Origin: Desulfobacteraceae bacterium UBA2771
GTDB lineage: Bacteria > Desulfobacterota > Desulfobacteria > Desulfobacterales > Desulfosarcinaceae
Assembly: GCA_002352605.1 (NCBI GenBank)
Contig: DEIP01000109.1
Coordinates: forward strand, 1-15,085
Length of the DNA: 15,085 bases
Direction of reading: 5' to 3'
In this document: positions 7,712 through 14,697 of the stretch, one piece after another
Layout: every line of letters starts with the position of its first letter
How positions within the stretch are numbered: position 1 is the stretch's first letter
Translations under genes and position numbers: made by a program
Notes under the pieces: model-generated
What the model saw: the letters and a program-made list of their open reading frames with translations, nothing else
Database searches by the model: none
Told to the model about the DNA's origin: nothing

Positions 7712-8896
7712 TTATCGATTGCCGTGAGATCTCTCATGGATGCGGGATTCGATCCGGGATTCCAGGCGATCCAAGGCCGCAAGCTGGTTTTCAAAAGTCA
7801 CCGGGGCGTCGCTGCCCACAGGTTTTTTGAAGTAAAATCCAAGATCCGGAACGGGACCGGCGAACCCGGCGGCTTGAAGGGCGGCTGCCCAGCGAGCCAG
7901 GTCAAGGGCCATGGGGGCGGCCAGAATGGAGTCCCGGCCCTGCAGGTTGAGGCGAAGGCTCATGGGCATGCCGAAGATGCCCCTAATGTCGATCACGTCC
8001 CAGGCTTCTTTGGCGTCGCCCCGGGGCGGGTGGTAATCGATGTGGACCTTGTGGGCCGATCGGCCGTAGCGCTCCCCCACGGGGTATCCGAGGATGTCGT
8101 CCAGCAGGTGGGTTTTATTGTTCAGTTTGCCGCGGGCGTGATCCGGGTCCATCAGGTTCAGGCCGTCGGCATTGCCCAGGATGTTGAGGCTGTACCAGCC
8201 GTCCACATAGAGCCCCCTGGCCTTCAGGGCAGAGGCCAGGACCACCTTGAAATAGGTCTGGCCGGTCTTGCCGTCGCGTCCGGCGATGGGAACCCCTTTT
8301 GCCACGGCGAGGTCGCAGATGGCCGGCAGTTCCACCGTGTTGGGGGTGAAGTTGACCACCGGGATGCCGGCACCGATGGCGGCCACCACGTAAGCCAGGT
8401 CCGGCAGGATGCCCGTACCGGCTTTGCTGAGGAGTTGATCCACGGTTGTGTAGCGTGCCGGGTCGGAGATGTCGTACGCCGCCGGCAGCAGGTTGACCAT
8501 TACGGGCCGGGCATCCGGGTGACGCTTGCGGCATTGCCGGATATCCGCCCGCAGTTGCTTGACCTGCTCGGCCATGGTGCACGTTGCGTCGGGGGCGTTA
8601 AAGACAGACAGCCGCGCCAGGCGAGATTCATGGGGCCGCCACATCTCCTCGGGCAATACGCCGTGGCGGGCGATGGCGCCGATGATCTCATCATCCGATT
8701 TGTCCCATCCGGCCATGGCGACGGATGGGCATTCACCCAGGAAAAGAAACTTGTCGGCGGTGGTGAGTCCGGGCAGCACCAGTTGGGGGGTTTTTTGCAT
8801 GGCGGCAACGGTCGCCGCCAAGGTGGTACCAATGGCCCCTTTGGCACCGGCCACCAGCAACAGCAATTGGGGGGTACGATCTGACGGTCTGTCCAT
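7712..8896 (-). CDS. Inositol-3-phosphate synthase (myo-inositol-1-phosphate synthase family)
   Basis: 394 aa, within the size of bacterial and archaeal members (much shorter than the ~510 aa eukaryotic enzyme). It converts glucose 6-phosphate to 1D-myo-inositol 3-phosphate with bound NAD. Visible motifs: the NAD-binding VAGAKGAIGTT near 15-25, NFTPNTVEL at 182-190, GRDGKTGQT at 206-214 (matching the family GxDxKSGQT), SLNILGNADGLNLMD near 236-250, NNKTHLLDDILGY at 259-271, HKVHIDYHP at 282-290, and GFYFKKP at 353-359. Lysines K210, K261, K283 and K357/358 fall in the expected active-site segments. First gene of a two-gene operon with the TIM-barrel protein. No inositol monophosphatase or phosphatidylinositol synthase is nearby. 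Confidence 0.9.
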   Translation of the reverse strand: MDRPSDRTPQLLLLVAGAKGAIGTTLAATVAAMQKTPQLVLPGLTTADKFLFLGECPSVAMAGWDKSDDEIIGAIARHGVLPEEMWRPHESRLARLSVFNAPDATCTMAEQVKQLRADIRQCRKRHPDARPVMVNLLPAAYDISDPARYTTVDQLLSKAGTGILPDLAYVVAAIGAGIPVVNFTPNTVELPAICDLAVAKGVPIAGRDGKTGQTYFKVVLASALKARGLYVDGWYSLNILGNADGLNLMDPDHARGKLNNKTHLLDDILGYPVGERYGRSAHKVHIDYHPPRGDAKEAWDVIDIRGIFGMPMSLRLNLQGRDSILAAPMALDLARWAAALQAAGFAGPVPDLGFYFKKPVGSDAPVTFENQLAALDRLESRIESRIHERSHGNR

Positions 8897-8951
8897 TGAT
8901 ATCGGTATTCCTTATCGGTAAGCCCGCGGGCCGGAATTATTAAACCATCGT

Positions 8952-8980
8952 ACCCTAAAAGGAAGACCGTCCAAAGTCAA
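8952..8980 (-). promoter_or_regulatory. Candidate sigma-70 promoter for the inositol-phosphate synthase operon
   Basis: On the minus strand TTGACT (8980-8975), exactly 17 bases, then TAGGGT (8957-8952). The predicted start point is about 50 bases before the ATG at 8896. The -35 is good and the -10 keeps the TA...T positions only. Confidence 0.5.
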
Positions 8981-9022
8981 GACAGTGGCGACATGTGGCG
9001 GATTTCGATCGGATCTGACGGC

Positions 9023-9038
9023 CCGGAAATGGTTCCGG
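9023..9038. terminator. Hairpin after the ferritin-like gene
   Basis: CCGGAA, loop ATGG and TTCCGG form a perfect 6-pair stem 14 bases beyond the stop of the minus-strand gene ending at 9053. No U-run follows, so the terminator role is uncertain. Confidence 0.3.
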
Positions 9039-9052
9039 CAGGTTGAGGCGGT

Positions 9053-9514
9053 TCAAGATCCTGACAACAGTTTCCGGAACTGTGCAATGTGTGTTTTCTC
9101 CTCGTCGATGATCTGTTCCAGCTGACTCATGATCGCCGGGTCGTCGATAAAGGTTTTCAGGATTTCGTAGAATGCGATGGTGTCCTCTTCGAACCCGATA
9201 AAGGTGCGGATCATTTTATCGGGGGTGTCGATGGTCTTAAAATCCACCTCTTGTAGGGAAAATGCCTGTCCCTGGACCACATCCTCCACCAGGGCCCGGC
9301 TCATTTCCGCCATCAGATGGTGATCCTCACCCTGCGTCAGCCGGTCTTTTACGTCGGTAAACCAGCGGGCGTGTTTCTGCTCTTCCTGGGCGATCCAGTC
9401 CAGAAGCGCTTTTAACTCCGCATCCGGCACATGCTGACGGGCATTCCGATAGGTTTTCTCACCATTGTTTTCAAGCCGTATGGCGATGTTCAGAATATCC
9501 TGGGCGGTAAACAT
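9053..9514 (-). CDS. Rubrerythrin-type ferritin-like diiron protein
   Basis: 153 aa, a four-helix ferritin-like domain made of two related halves. Candidate diiron ligands: E19 in ENNGEKTY, E44/E45 and H48 in QEEQKHARWF, E109/E110 in GFEEDTIAFY, and E138/E139 with H142 in DEEKTHIAQF. There is no cysteine, so the C-terminal rubredoxin domain of classic rubrerythrin is absent. Such proteins are thought to act in peroxide or iron handling in anaerobes. GAGG lies 8 bases before the ATG and a strong promoter lies at 9619-9648, so it is probably transcribed alone. It is a paralogue of the protein at 13214-13675 in fold only. Confidence 0.85.
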   Translation of the reverse strand: MFTAQDILNIAIRLENNGEKTYRNARQHVPDAELKALLDWIAQEEQKHARWFTDVKDRLTQGEDHHLMAEMSRALVEDVVQGQAFSLQEVDFKTIDTPDKMIRTFIGFEEDTIAFYEILKTFIDDPAIMSQLEQIIDEEKTHIAQFRKLLSGS

Positions 9515-9618
9515 AGGCGTACCTCATCTTTCGAATGGATTCACATCATATCAGTCTTTACGCCTTCGACAAAACGTTTATTTCCAACGGCCTACATGCG
9601 GTTAATGAAATAGCGAAT

Positions 9619-9648
9619 TTTATAGATCCTTACCAAACTGCTTGTCAA
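9619..9648 (-). promoter_or_regulatory. Strong sigma-70-like promoter for the ferritin-like gene
   Basis: On the minus strand a perfect TTGACA (9648-9643), an 18-base spacer and TATAAA (9624-9619). The expected transcript starts about 100 bases before the ATG at 9514. Confidence 0.65.
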
Positions 9649-9670
9649 GAATGAAGGTCTGACCCCAATT
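9643..9670 (-). repeat. Possible dispersed-repeat fragment with a GGGGTCAGACC core
   Basis: The minus strand reads AATTGGGGTCAGACC followed by TTCATTCTTGACA. From memory, GGGGTCAGACC-type blocks recur in Desulfobacterota and related genomes, often near REP-associated Y1 transposases. The -35 box of the ferritin-gene promoter falls inside it. Not testable without the rest of the genome. Confidence 0.35.
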
Positions 9671-9683
9671 GTCTTGCGGATCG

Positions 9684-10574
9684 TCAGGCGGGCCGAGCTT
9701 CTTTTTTAAGGTGCCGTTCAAACCGCTCCACCAGCAGGGAGCAGATCAGGCAGAGCACGAAGTAAATGCCTAGGATCGTGATCCAGACCTCGAAGGTCAG
9801 AAAGGTGGCTGCCATCAGCTCCATGCCTTGAAAGGTCAGTTCCTGGATGGAGATCACCGATACGATGGCCGAATCCTTAATGGTGGAGATGAACTGGCCG
9901 GCCAAAGGCGGCATCATCCGGCGCAGGGCCTGGGGAAAAATGATGTGGCGCAGCTGTTGGGCCCGGGTAAATCCAAGTCCGGACGAGGCCTCCCACTGGC
10001 CCTTGTCGATAGACTGGATGCCTGCGCGAATGATTTCGGTGATGTAGGCGCCTTCGTAGACCGCCAGGGCTATGGCGCCGGAGATGAAGATAGGCACCCG
10101 GGAGGGTTCGGCCATGAGTAGACTCAGGATGCCCGACAGGGGGGTGCCATCCATAAGCATCGCCCGGTTGATGCCGATGGCGGGCAGGAGCCGGTCGCCG
10201 ATAAAATAGTAGAAGATGAAAATCCAGACCAGCACCGGGATGTTGCGGATCAACGCCACATAGCCGCTCCCGATCATGCGGCGATAGCGGCTGCAGCCGG
10301 TCCGAAACAGCCCCATGACCGTGCCGATAACAAGGGCCAGCACCGTGGCCCAGAGGCTAAGCCGCAGGGTGACCAGTACTCCCTGGAGAATCAGGCCGGG
10401 CACCCAGCGGCCGCTTTGCTCATCGACGCGCAGCAGGTACTGGGGAATGGCCGGCCAGTTCCATTTATATTCGGTCTGCAAGGTGGCTTGGTAGAGCAGC
10501 CATACGATCACGGCTCCGATCCCGGCCAACAGGAGCAGGTCCGTGGTGGTGATTCTGATCTTTTTTTGGATCAC
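9684..10574 (-). CDS. Polar amino-acid ABC transporter permease (HisM/GlnP type), second permease
   Basis: 296 aa inner-membrane protein. A first hydrophobic segment at about 12-30 is followed by a periplasmic stretch and then the conserved transport domain: GVLVTLRLSLWATVLALVIG near 65-84, ALIRNIPVLVWIFIFYY, and the EAA loop GQWEASSGLGFTRAQQLRHIIFPQALRRMMPP at about 192-223. The YEGAYITEIIRAGI segment at about 173-185 is diagnostic for polar amino-acid permeases. The start is GTG at 10574, overlapping the binding-protein stop (GTGA), so it is translationally coupled. Last gene of the set; no ATPase gene follows. Confidence 0.9.
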   Translation of the reverse strand: MIQKKIRITTTDLLLLAGIGAVIVWLLYQATLQTEYKWNWPAIPQYLLRVDEQSGRWVPGLILQGVLVTLRLSLWATVLALVIGTVMGLFRTGCSRYRRMIGSGYVALIRNIPVLVWIFIFYYFIGDRLLPAIGINRAMLMDGTPLSGILSLLMAEPSRVPIFISGAIALAVYEGAYITEIIRAGIQSIDKGQWEASSGLGFTRAQQLRHIIFPQALRRMMPPLAGQFISTIKDSAIVSVISIQELTFQGMELMAATFLTFEVWITILGIYFVLCLICSLLVERFERHLKKEARPA

Positions 10575-11395
10575 TGTATCTGTGATTTCCAGTCTTTGGT
10601 CTCAAACCAATAGGATTTGCGATCTTTCAGCCAGCCTTCGGCCGCCACATAGCCGATCCAATTGTTGAAATAATTCAGTGTGTCCACATCGCCTTTACGC
10701 ACGGCAAAGCCGATGGGTTCGCGGGTAAATGTGCCTTCGATGGGCAGAAAGAGTTTGTCCGGGTACTTGATGGCCTGAAAGGCCGGTGTGGGGGCCGAGC
10801 CGACGACGGCATGCACGCGTCCGTTGATTACCTCCTGGTAAGCCTGGGCCTCGTCGTCGAACATGCGGATCTCGGCCTTGGGCAGGTATTTCTTGGTGGC
10901 GGTCACCGCCGTGGAACCCAGGCGCACCGCAATGATAATATCGGGTTTGTTGAAGGCCTCGATGCCCGTCATGCCGGCGGCCATCTTCTTGCTGGCCACC
11001 AGGGACATGCCCGTAAAATCATAGGGGTGGGAGAAATTCACCTTCAGATTCCGGCTGGGCAGGATGCCCATGCCGCCGATAATGACGTCGAACTTGCCCG
11101 TGAGCAGTGCCGGGATGATACCGGACCATTTGGTGGGAACGAACGCCACCTTGACCCCCATCTCCTCGGCCAGGCGTGTGGCCACATCGATTTCAAAACC
11201 GATGAGCTTACCGGTTTTATCCTTCATGGCCCAGGGCACGAAGGTGGACATGCCCACCCGCAGCACCCCGCGCTGGATCACCTGCTCCACGACACTGTCC
11301 TGTCGGTCGGCGGCATTTACCCCGGGAGCCCCGACAAGGGTCAACACCAGGACTGCCAGGAAGACGATTTGGGTCATCCGTTTCACGATTTTCAT
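10571..11395 (-). CDS. Amino-acid ABC transporter substrate-binding protein, family 3
   Basis: 274 aa from the ATG at 11395, which has AAGGAG 8 bases upstream; an upstream in-frame ATG at 11458 is less likely because it would bury the signal peptide. Signal peptide: MKIVKRM, hydrophobic core 9-24, cleavage probably after VNA at 28. The mature protein has the family-3 hallmarks: GVLRVGMSTFVPWAM near 43-57, GKLIGFEIDVATRLAEEMG at 62-80, PALLTGKFDVIIGGM near 95-109, and R115 followed by VNFSHPY, where the arginine is expected to bind the ligand carboxylate. Probable ligand: a polar or branched amino acid; unresolved. It lies between two permease genes. Confidence 0.9.
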   Translation of the reverse strand: MKIVKRMTQIVFLAVLVLTLVGAPGVNAADRQDSVVEQVIQRGVLRVGMSTFVPWAMKDKTGKLIGFEIDVATRLAEEMGVKVAFVPTKWSGIIPALLTGKFDVIIGGMGILPSRNLKVNFSHPYDFTGMSLVASKKMAAGMTGIEAFNKPDIIIAVRLGSTAVTATKKYLPKAEIRMFDDEAQAYQEVINGRVHAVVGSAPTPAFQAIKYPDKLFLPIEGTFTREPIGFAVRKGDVDTLNYFNNWIGYVAAEGWLKDRKSYWFETKDWKSQIQ

Positions 11396-11517
11396 ACATG
11401 CGCTCCTTTCCTCGTTGAACAGGAACTCGATTATCAATAAAAATCCGTTTCCTTCCAAAAAATTGATAGAGATGCAAAAAGTCGCATTTCAGACGGCTTC
11501 GTAAAAACTTGGCATTT

Positions 11518-12348
11518 TTAACCACCTCTCCCAGCCAATGCCAGCCGTTTTTCCACGGCCTGGGTGGCCAGCGACAAGGAGAGGGTCAATATCAGGTAGA
11601 TGGCTGCGATGGTGAACCACAGCTCAAATACCAGATACGTCTCTGCGATGATCTCCTGGCCCTTCATGGTCAGATCGTAGATTGCGATGGTGCTCACCAG
11701 TGCCGAATCTTTGATCAATGAGACGGCCTGGCTTACCAGGGGCGGGGTCATGTGGCGAAGGGCCTGGGGCAGCACCACGTGCCGGTAGGTGCGGAAGCGG
11801 CCCAGGCCGATACTGTCGGCGGCTTCCCACTGACCCCGGGGAATAGCCAGGATGCCGGCGCGAATAATTTCCGAGGCATAAGCTCCTTCAAACAGGCTCA
11901 ATGCCAGCACCGCCGATGAAAACCGGCTGAGATCCACCATGGGCGAAAAAACGAAGTAGATAAAAAACAGCTGCACCAACAGGGGTGTGTTGCGGATCAG
12001 CTCCAGGTAGGTCCGTGCAATGGCCCGGGCGGCAAAGGACTCGGACAGTCGGCAGATCGCAGTGACCAGGCCCAACAGGCTGGATAGCACCAGAGAGACG
12101 GCGGAAATTTTCAGCGTCACCCCCAGCCCTTTGAGCAGGGGGCCGGCCAGAAAATGTCCCTCCGAAAAGGTGTACAGATACCGAGGCACCCGATACCACT
12201 GCCAATTGTAGCCCAGTCCCGCGCCGCTTGCATAGATGAGCCAGACAAGCATGCCGGCGGTGGCCACAAGCCGAAGCCAGTCGAAGAGGAACTGCTTTCG
12301 GCTGGGCCGGGTGCCAATTTCTGAAACAAGGCGGTCACAAGCGTTCAT
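11518..12348 (-). CDS. Polar amino-acid ABC transporter permease (HisM/GlnP type), first permease
   Basis: 276 aa from the ATG at 12348. An in-frame ATG at 12429 would add 27 residues, but a perfect TATAAT lies inside that stretch (12375-12370), so the shorter form is favoured; neither start has a good ribosome site. Motifs: GVTLKISAVSLVLSSLLGLVT near 76-96, LELIRNTPLLVQLFFIYFVF at 115-134, FEGAYASEIIRAGI at 153-166, and an EAA loop GQWEAADSIGLGRFRTYRHVVLPQALRHMTPP at about 172-203. It pairs with the second permease to form the membrane channel. First gene of the set; 122 bases separate it from the binding-protein gene. Confidence 0.88.
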   Translation of the reverse strand: MNACDRLVSEIGTRPSRKQFLFDWLRLVATAGMLVWLIYASGAGLGYNWQWYRVPRYLYTFSEGHFLAGPLLKGLGVTLKISAVSLVLSSLLGLVTAICRLSESFAARAIARTYLELIRNTPLLVQLFFIYFVFSPMVDLSRFSSAVLALSLFEGAYASEIIRAGILAIPRGQWEAADSIGLGRFRTYRHVVLPQALRHMTPPLVSQAVSLIKDSALVSTIAIYDLTMKGQEIIAETYLVFELWFTIAAIYLILTLSLSLATQAVEKRLALAGRGG

Positions 12349-12369
12349 GAAAAATGTGGATCGCAAGGT

Positions 12370-12375
12370 ATTATA
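12370..12375 (-). promoter_or_regulatory. Perfect TATAAT -10 box before the amino-acid permease gene
   Basis: On the minus strand TATAAT lies about 22 bases before the ATG at 12348. No good -35 is found at 16-19 bases; TTGAAG lies at a 21-base spacing. It may need an activator, or be fortuitous. Confidence 0.35.
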
Positions 12376-12545
12376 GCGGTTATGGCAATTAATTATCTTC
12401 AAGATCCTGTCTTGGTTAAGATGCGCCATCTTGAGCGAAAATACAAGTTAATGTGGGTAGCGGTCTCGAGTTAAGGCCTCGTTTCGCCGAGAAAATCCAT
12501 GGTCGGCTGAACCTGGAAGGTTTTGTTTCATGTATTATTTCTAAT

Positions 12546-12563
12546 CGATACAAAAGTGTATCG
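12546..12563. promoter_or_regulatory. Perfect inverted repeat, candidate operator
   Basis: CGATACA, 4 bases, TGTATCG: two perfect 7-base arms in the divergent intergenic region between the amino-acid importer genes and the 12804 gene. Size and spacing fit a dimeric regulator site. No transcription factor gene is in the window. Confidence 0.45.
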
Positions 12564-12634
12564 AGTCAAGTCGTCAAACCGATCGACGGGTCGCCATCGT
12601 GGGGTCGTCGGCGCCCAACAGCTCGCCGTAAATC

Positions 12635-12673
12635 CGCAACTTGTTGTAAGTAATGATAAATTTACAGGTTGCG
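12635..12673. promoter_or_regulatory. Long-spaced inverted repeat upstream of the sigma-54-like promoter
   Basis: CGCAACTTGT (12635-12644) and ACAGGTTGCG (12664-12673) are 10-base inverted arms with one mismatch (a G-T pair in RNA) and a 19-base AT-rich spacer. It ends 27 bases before the promoter at 12700. It could be an activator site or an alternative hairpin. Confidence 0.35.
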
Positions 12674-12699
12674 AGCATGGGGCGTGCCGTGGCCGACAT

Positions 12700-12715
12700 T
12701 GGCATGATTCTGGCT
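12700..12715 (+). promoter_or_regulatory. Sigma-54 (RpoN)-type promoter
   Basis: TGGCATGATTCTGGCT matches the -24/-12 consensus TGGCAC-N5-TTGCW with the invariant GG and GC exactly 12 bases apart and only two mismatches. Transcription would start near 12726, leaving a leader of about 78 bases before the ATG at 12804. Apart from the two inverted repeats listed, the rest of the intergenic region from 12430 to 12803 holds no credible gene. Confidence 0.6.
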
Positions 12716-12803
12716 TTATGCTGTAGGCAAATGGAACGAGAATCAAAACCGTAAATCTTTCCGGCTTGATGCCGGTTGGATTCAAATTATCGGGAGTGCT
12801 GAC

Positions 12804-13163
12804 ATGATGAATATTGAGGAAATCAAAGGCAACATGAATCTGGTCAACTCCATTGATTGGGAAATGACTCCGGAAGAAGCGGTTCGCCTTTATCTGGAAT
12901 GGGGCAACAACTGGGCTCGGGGGAACTACGTGATCCGATCCAAGGATGATGTCTCCCATTATTTCGTGGTGAACACATGGAAGGAGGAACCGGTGATCTA
13001 CTTTATCCGCCGGAACAGTGACGAAGCGGTGGAGTTGGCAAAAATTAAGATTCCCGGAGACCTTAAAAAACGTTACCTGCATTCTCAAGGCAGGCACAAA
13101 GGCGTGTGGGCGCTTGAAGGCGAAGTTAAATCCTGGCTCAAACGAAAATTGAATGTCCAATAG
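12804..13163 (+). CDS. Conserved small hypothetical protein, DVU0772-like
   Basis: 119 aa, no signal peptide or membrane segment. The core SIDWEMTPEEAVRLYLEWGNNW, RSKDDVSHYFVVNTW and PVIYFIRRNS look strongly conserved, and from memory resemble the DVU0772 family of sulfate reducers; I cannot run the search. Its function is unknown. GGGAG lies 7-10 bases before the tandem ATGs at 12804 and 12807, and a sigma-54-type promoter is upstream. The rubrerythrin-like gene follows after 50 bases with no visible terminator, suggesting co-transcription and a role in stress or redox response. The C-terminus is basic (KSWLKRKLNVQ). Confidence 0.75.
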   Translation: MMNIEEIKGNMNLVNSIDWEMTPEEAVRLYLEWGNNWARGNYVIRSKDDVSHYFVVNTWKEEPVIYFIRRNSDEAVELAKIKIPGDLKKRYLHSQGRHKGVWALEGEVKSWLKRKLNVQ

Positions 13164-13213
13164 GCAATCATTTTCGTACCAACGATCACTAATCAATACA
13201 CCAAGGGGGTAAA

Positions 13214-13675
13214 ATGAATTTTAATTCCTTCGAAGAGATCCTCGACTTTGCCATCGAAAGAGAGAAGCAAGCGGTCAGTTTTTACCGGCAACTGGCGGAT
13301 AAGGAAACCTTTTCGGCTTCCAAACAAACCCTTGCAGAGTTTGTTGAAGAGGAAAAAAAGCACCAGGTGCTTCTAGAAGAGTTCAAGAAGGGTAATCGAT
13401 CCGTGGTCGAGTATGACTACGAGTGGATTCCCGATATCAAGCGCAGCGACTATTTTGTGGATATGAAGTACGAACCGGGCATGGATTTTACCGAAATTCT
13501 CCGGCTGGCCATGAAGCGCGAGGAAAAGGCCCTGCGGCTATACAACGTCCTGGCTACCAAGACCGACGATGCGGACTGCATCAAGCTGTTCAAAGTTCTG
13601 GCCCAGGAAGAGGCCAAGCACAAACAGATGTTCGAAACCTTGTATGACGACCACATGGCCCGGTTGGGGGATTGA
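13214..13675 (+). CDS. Rubrerythrin-type ferritin-like diiron protein
   Basis: 153 aa, two ferritin-like half-domains joined by a Tyr/Asp-rich linker (about 64-88, with EYDYEWIPDIKRSDYFVDMKY). Ligand candidates: E17 in EREKQAVSFY, E46/E47 and H50 in EEEKKHQ, E103/E104 in KREEKALRLY, and E132/E133 with H136 in QEEAKHKQ. It has a single cysteine (C122), so no rubredoxin domain. Typical of anaerobe proteins linked to iron storage or peroxide reduction. A purine-rich AAGGGGG lies just before the ATG. It sits between the DVU0772-like gene and the universal stress protein gene in the same direction. Confidence 0.87.
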   Translation: MNFNSFEEILDFAIEREKQAVSFYRQLADKETFSASKQTLAEFVEEEKKHQVLLEEFKKGNRSVVEYDYEWIPDIKRSDYFVDMKYEPGMDFTEILRLAMKREEKALRLYNVLATKTDDADCIKLFKVLAQEEAKHKQMFETLYDDHMARLGD

Positions 13676-13755
13676 TTGGCGGCGCGTTATCGTGGCGGCC
13701 GCCTCGTGATCGCAGACCCGATGAGGTGGTCGCCCGTCTGGGGTTGTGCCCGCAT

Positions 13756-13784
13756 TTGGGAACGGTGATATGATTGCATATATT
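13756..13784 (+). promoter_or_regulatory. Candidate promoter of the universal stress protein gene
   Basis: TTGGGA, a 17-base spacer and TATATT would start transcription near 13791, 35 bases before the ATG. Overlapping it, 13763-13778 reads CGGTGATATGATTGCA, with GG and GC at sigma-54 spacing and a perfect TTGCA -12 but a poor -24 box. The sigma-70 reading is preferred. Confidence 0.45.
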
Positions 13785-13825
13785 TCTCAAATTAATCCCT
13801 TAATAGCATGCGACCAGGAGAAACT

Positions 13826-14320
13826 ATGCTTCCTAAAATCAAGAATATCCTTTATGCCACCGATCTGTCCGAAAATGCACGCCATGCATACAAATATGCC
13901 GCCAGCCTGGCCCAGCAGTACGACGGACGTATTACGATTCTCCATGTTATTGAAAGGCCCAGTGCGGAAACTTTCTTTCAGATTCAAGGATACGTGGGAG
14001 AAGAGAAATGGAATAAACTCCAGGAGAAGAATCAGGCCGACTTTGTCTCCACCATCAAAGGCCAACTGAGCAACTTTTGTGACGAAATCAGTAGCGAAAT
14101 GGATGCTTGTACCTTCCAGGTGGATAAAATAATAGTGAAAGCGGGCATCGCTGCCGATGAGATCCTTATGCAGGCCGAGCTCAACGATGCAGATACCATC
14201 GTTATGGGCACTCGCGGGTTCGGTCGGTTCAAGGAGGCGCTGATGGGCGGCACGGCCCGTCGGGTGGTGAGAAAAAGCATCATTCCGGTGATGGTGATCC
14301 GGCTGCCGAAAACGCCGTAA
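13826..14320 (+). CDS. Universal stress protein, UspA family
   Basis: 164 aa from the ATG at 13826, chosen because AGGAG lies 5 bases upstream; an ATG at 13808 has no such site. A single Usp domain: the first strand KNILYATDLSENARHAYKYAASLA with the family D and the ITILHVIE strand, a variable helical insert at about 48-90, and the ATP-binding strand ADTIVMGTRGFGRFKEALMGGTARRVV followed by IPVMVIR. The nucleotide motif GxxGX9G(S/T) is present, but the residue after the last G is a second G, then T, a small deviation. Proteins of this family help survival in starvation or oxidative stress. It follows the rubrerythrin-like gene by 150 bases and probably has its own promoter. Confidence 0.92.
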   Translation: MLPKIKNILYATDLSENARHAYKYAASLAQQYDGRITILHVIERPSAETFFQIQGYVGEEKWNKLQEKNQADFVSTIKGQLSNFCDEISSEMDACTFQVDKIIVKAGIAADEILMQAELNDADTIVMGTRGFGRFKEALMGGTARRVVRKSIIPVMVIRLPKTP

Positions 14321-14697
14321 AATGGGCGCAGTCCGGATACCCCTGATTTTTAACCGCCGCGGGGGCAGGGCCCTGTGCCTGTTCAGAACCATCCATCCTA
14401 CCTGCCTTGCTGCCCCATCAGGCCCCTTGTGGCTGACCGCCACGATGGAGCTACGAGGTATCCTTGTAAGAGCGGCCATGCCCGCGAATCCAGGGTAATC
14501 CATGCGACCCCAAAGGCGGTTATGTTGTTCATGACGCCTGCCTGTATTGACTTTCCCTCCTTTATCAGGTTTATTGCCATTCATCCTAACCAGCTGTTTT
14601 TAAGATATTCTTTACCAATTCAGTCAATACATGCTTGGCGCGATCTTCTTATCGACCCATGCGATCAACCGGCTGTGTCAGGAAGAAAGCTGAACCG
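14321..14697. other. Intergenic region without a recognisable gene
   Basis: The 377 bases between the stress protein gene and the hsdM fragment hold no convincing coding frame and no clear terminator. It contains a 10-base palindrome CAGGGCCCTG near 14365. The boundary between the core-like block and the interrupted restriction-modification gene falls here. Confidence 0.5.

Noticed and set aside
6869..8884. A 671-codon open frame on the + strand
   Set aside because: It is antisense to the inositol-phosphate synthase and TIM-barrel genes, both of which have full family motifs. Its composition (many G, V, H, Q) is typical of the complement of GC-rich coding DNA, and no domain can be recognised.
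12528..13196. A 222-codon open frame on the minus strand
   Set aside because: Antisense to the DVU0772-like gene, which has a ribosome site and conserved-looking core; the antisense frame has neither.
13694..13703. GC-rich palindrome GGCGGCCGCC after the rubrerythrin-like gene as a terminator
   Set aside because: It has no loop and no following T-run, so it cannot fold as a standard terminator.
14398..14580. A 60-codon minus-strand frame in the gap before hsdM
   Set aside because: Only a marginal ribosome site next to the first ATG and a poorly placed one for the internal ATG; no recognisable family. Too short to support.
13787..14584. A 265-codon open frame on the minus strand
   Set aside because: It runs through the complement of the clear Usp gene and has no recognisable domain.
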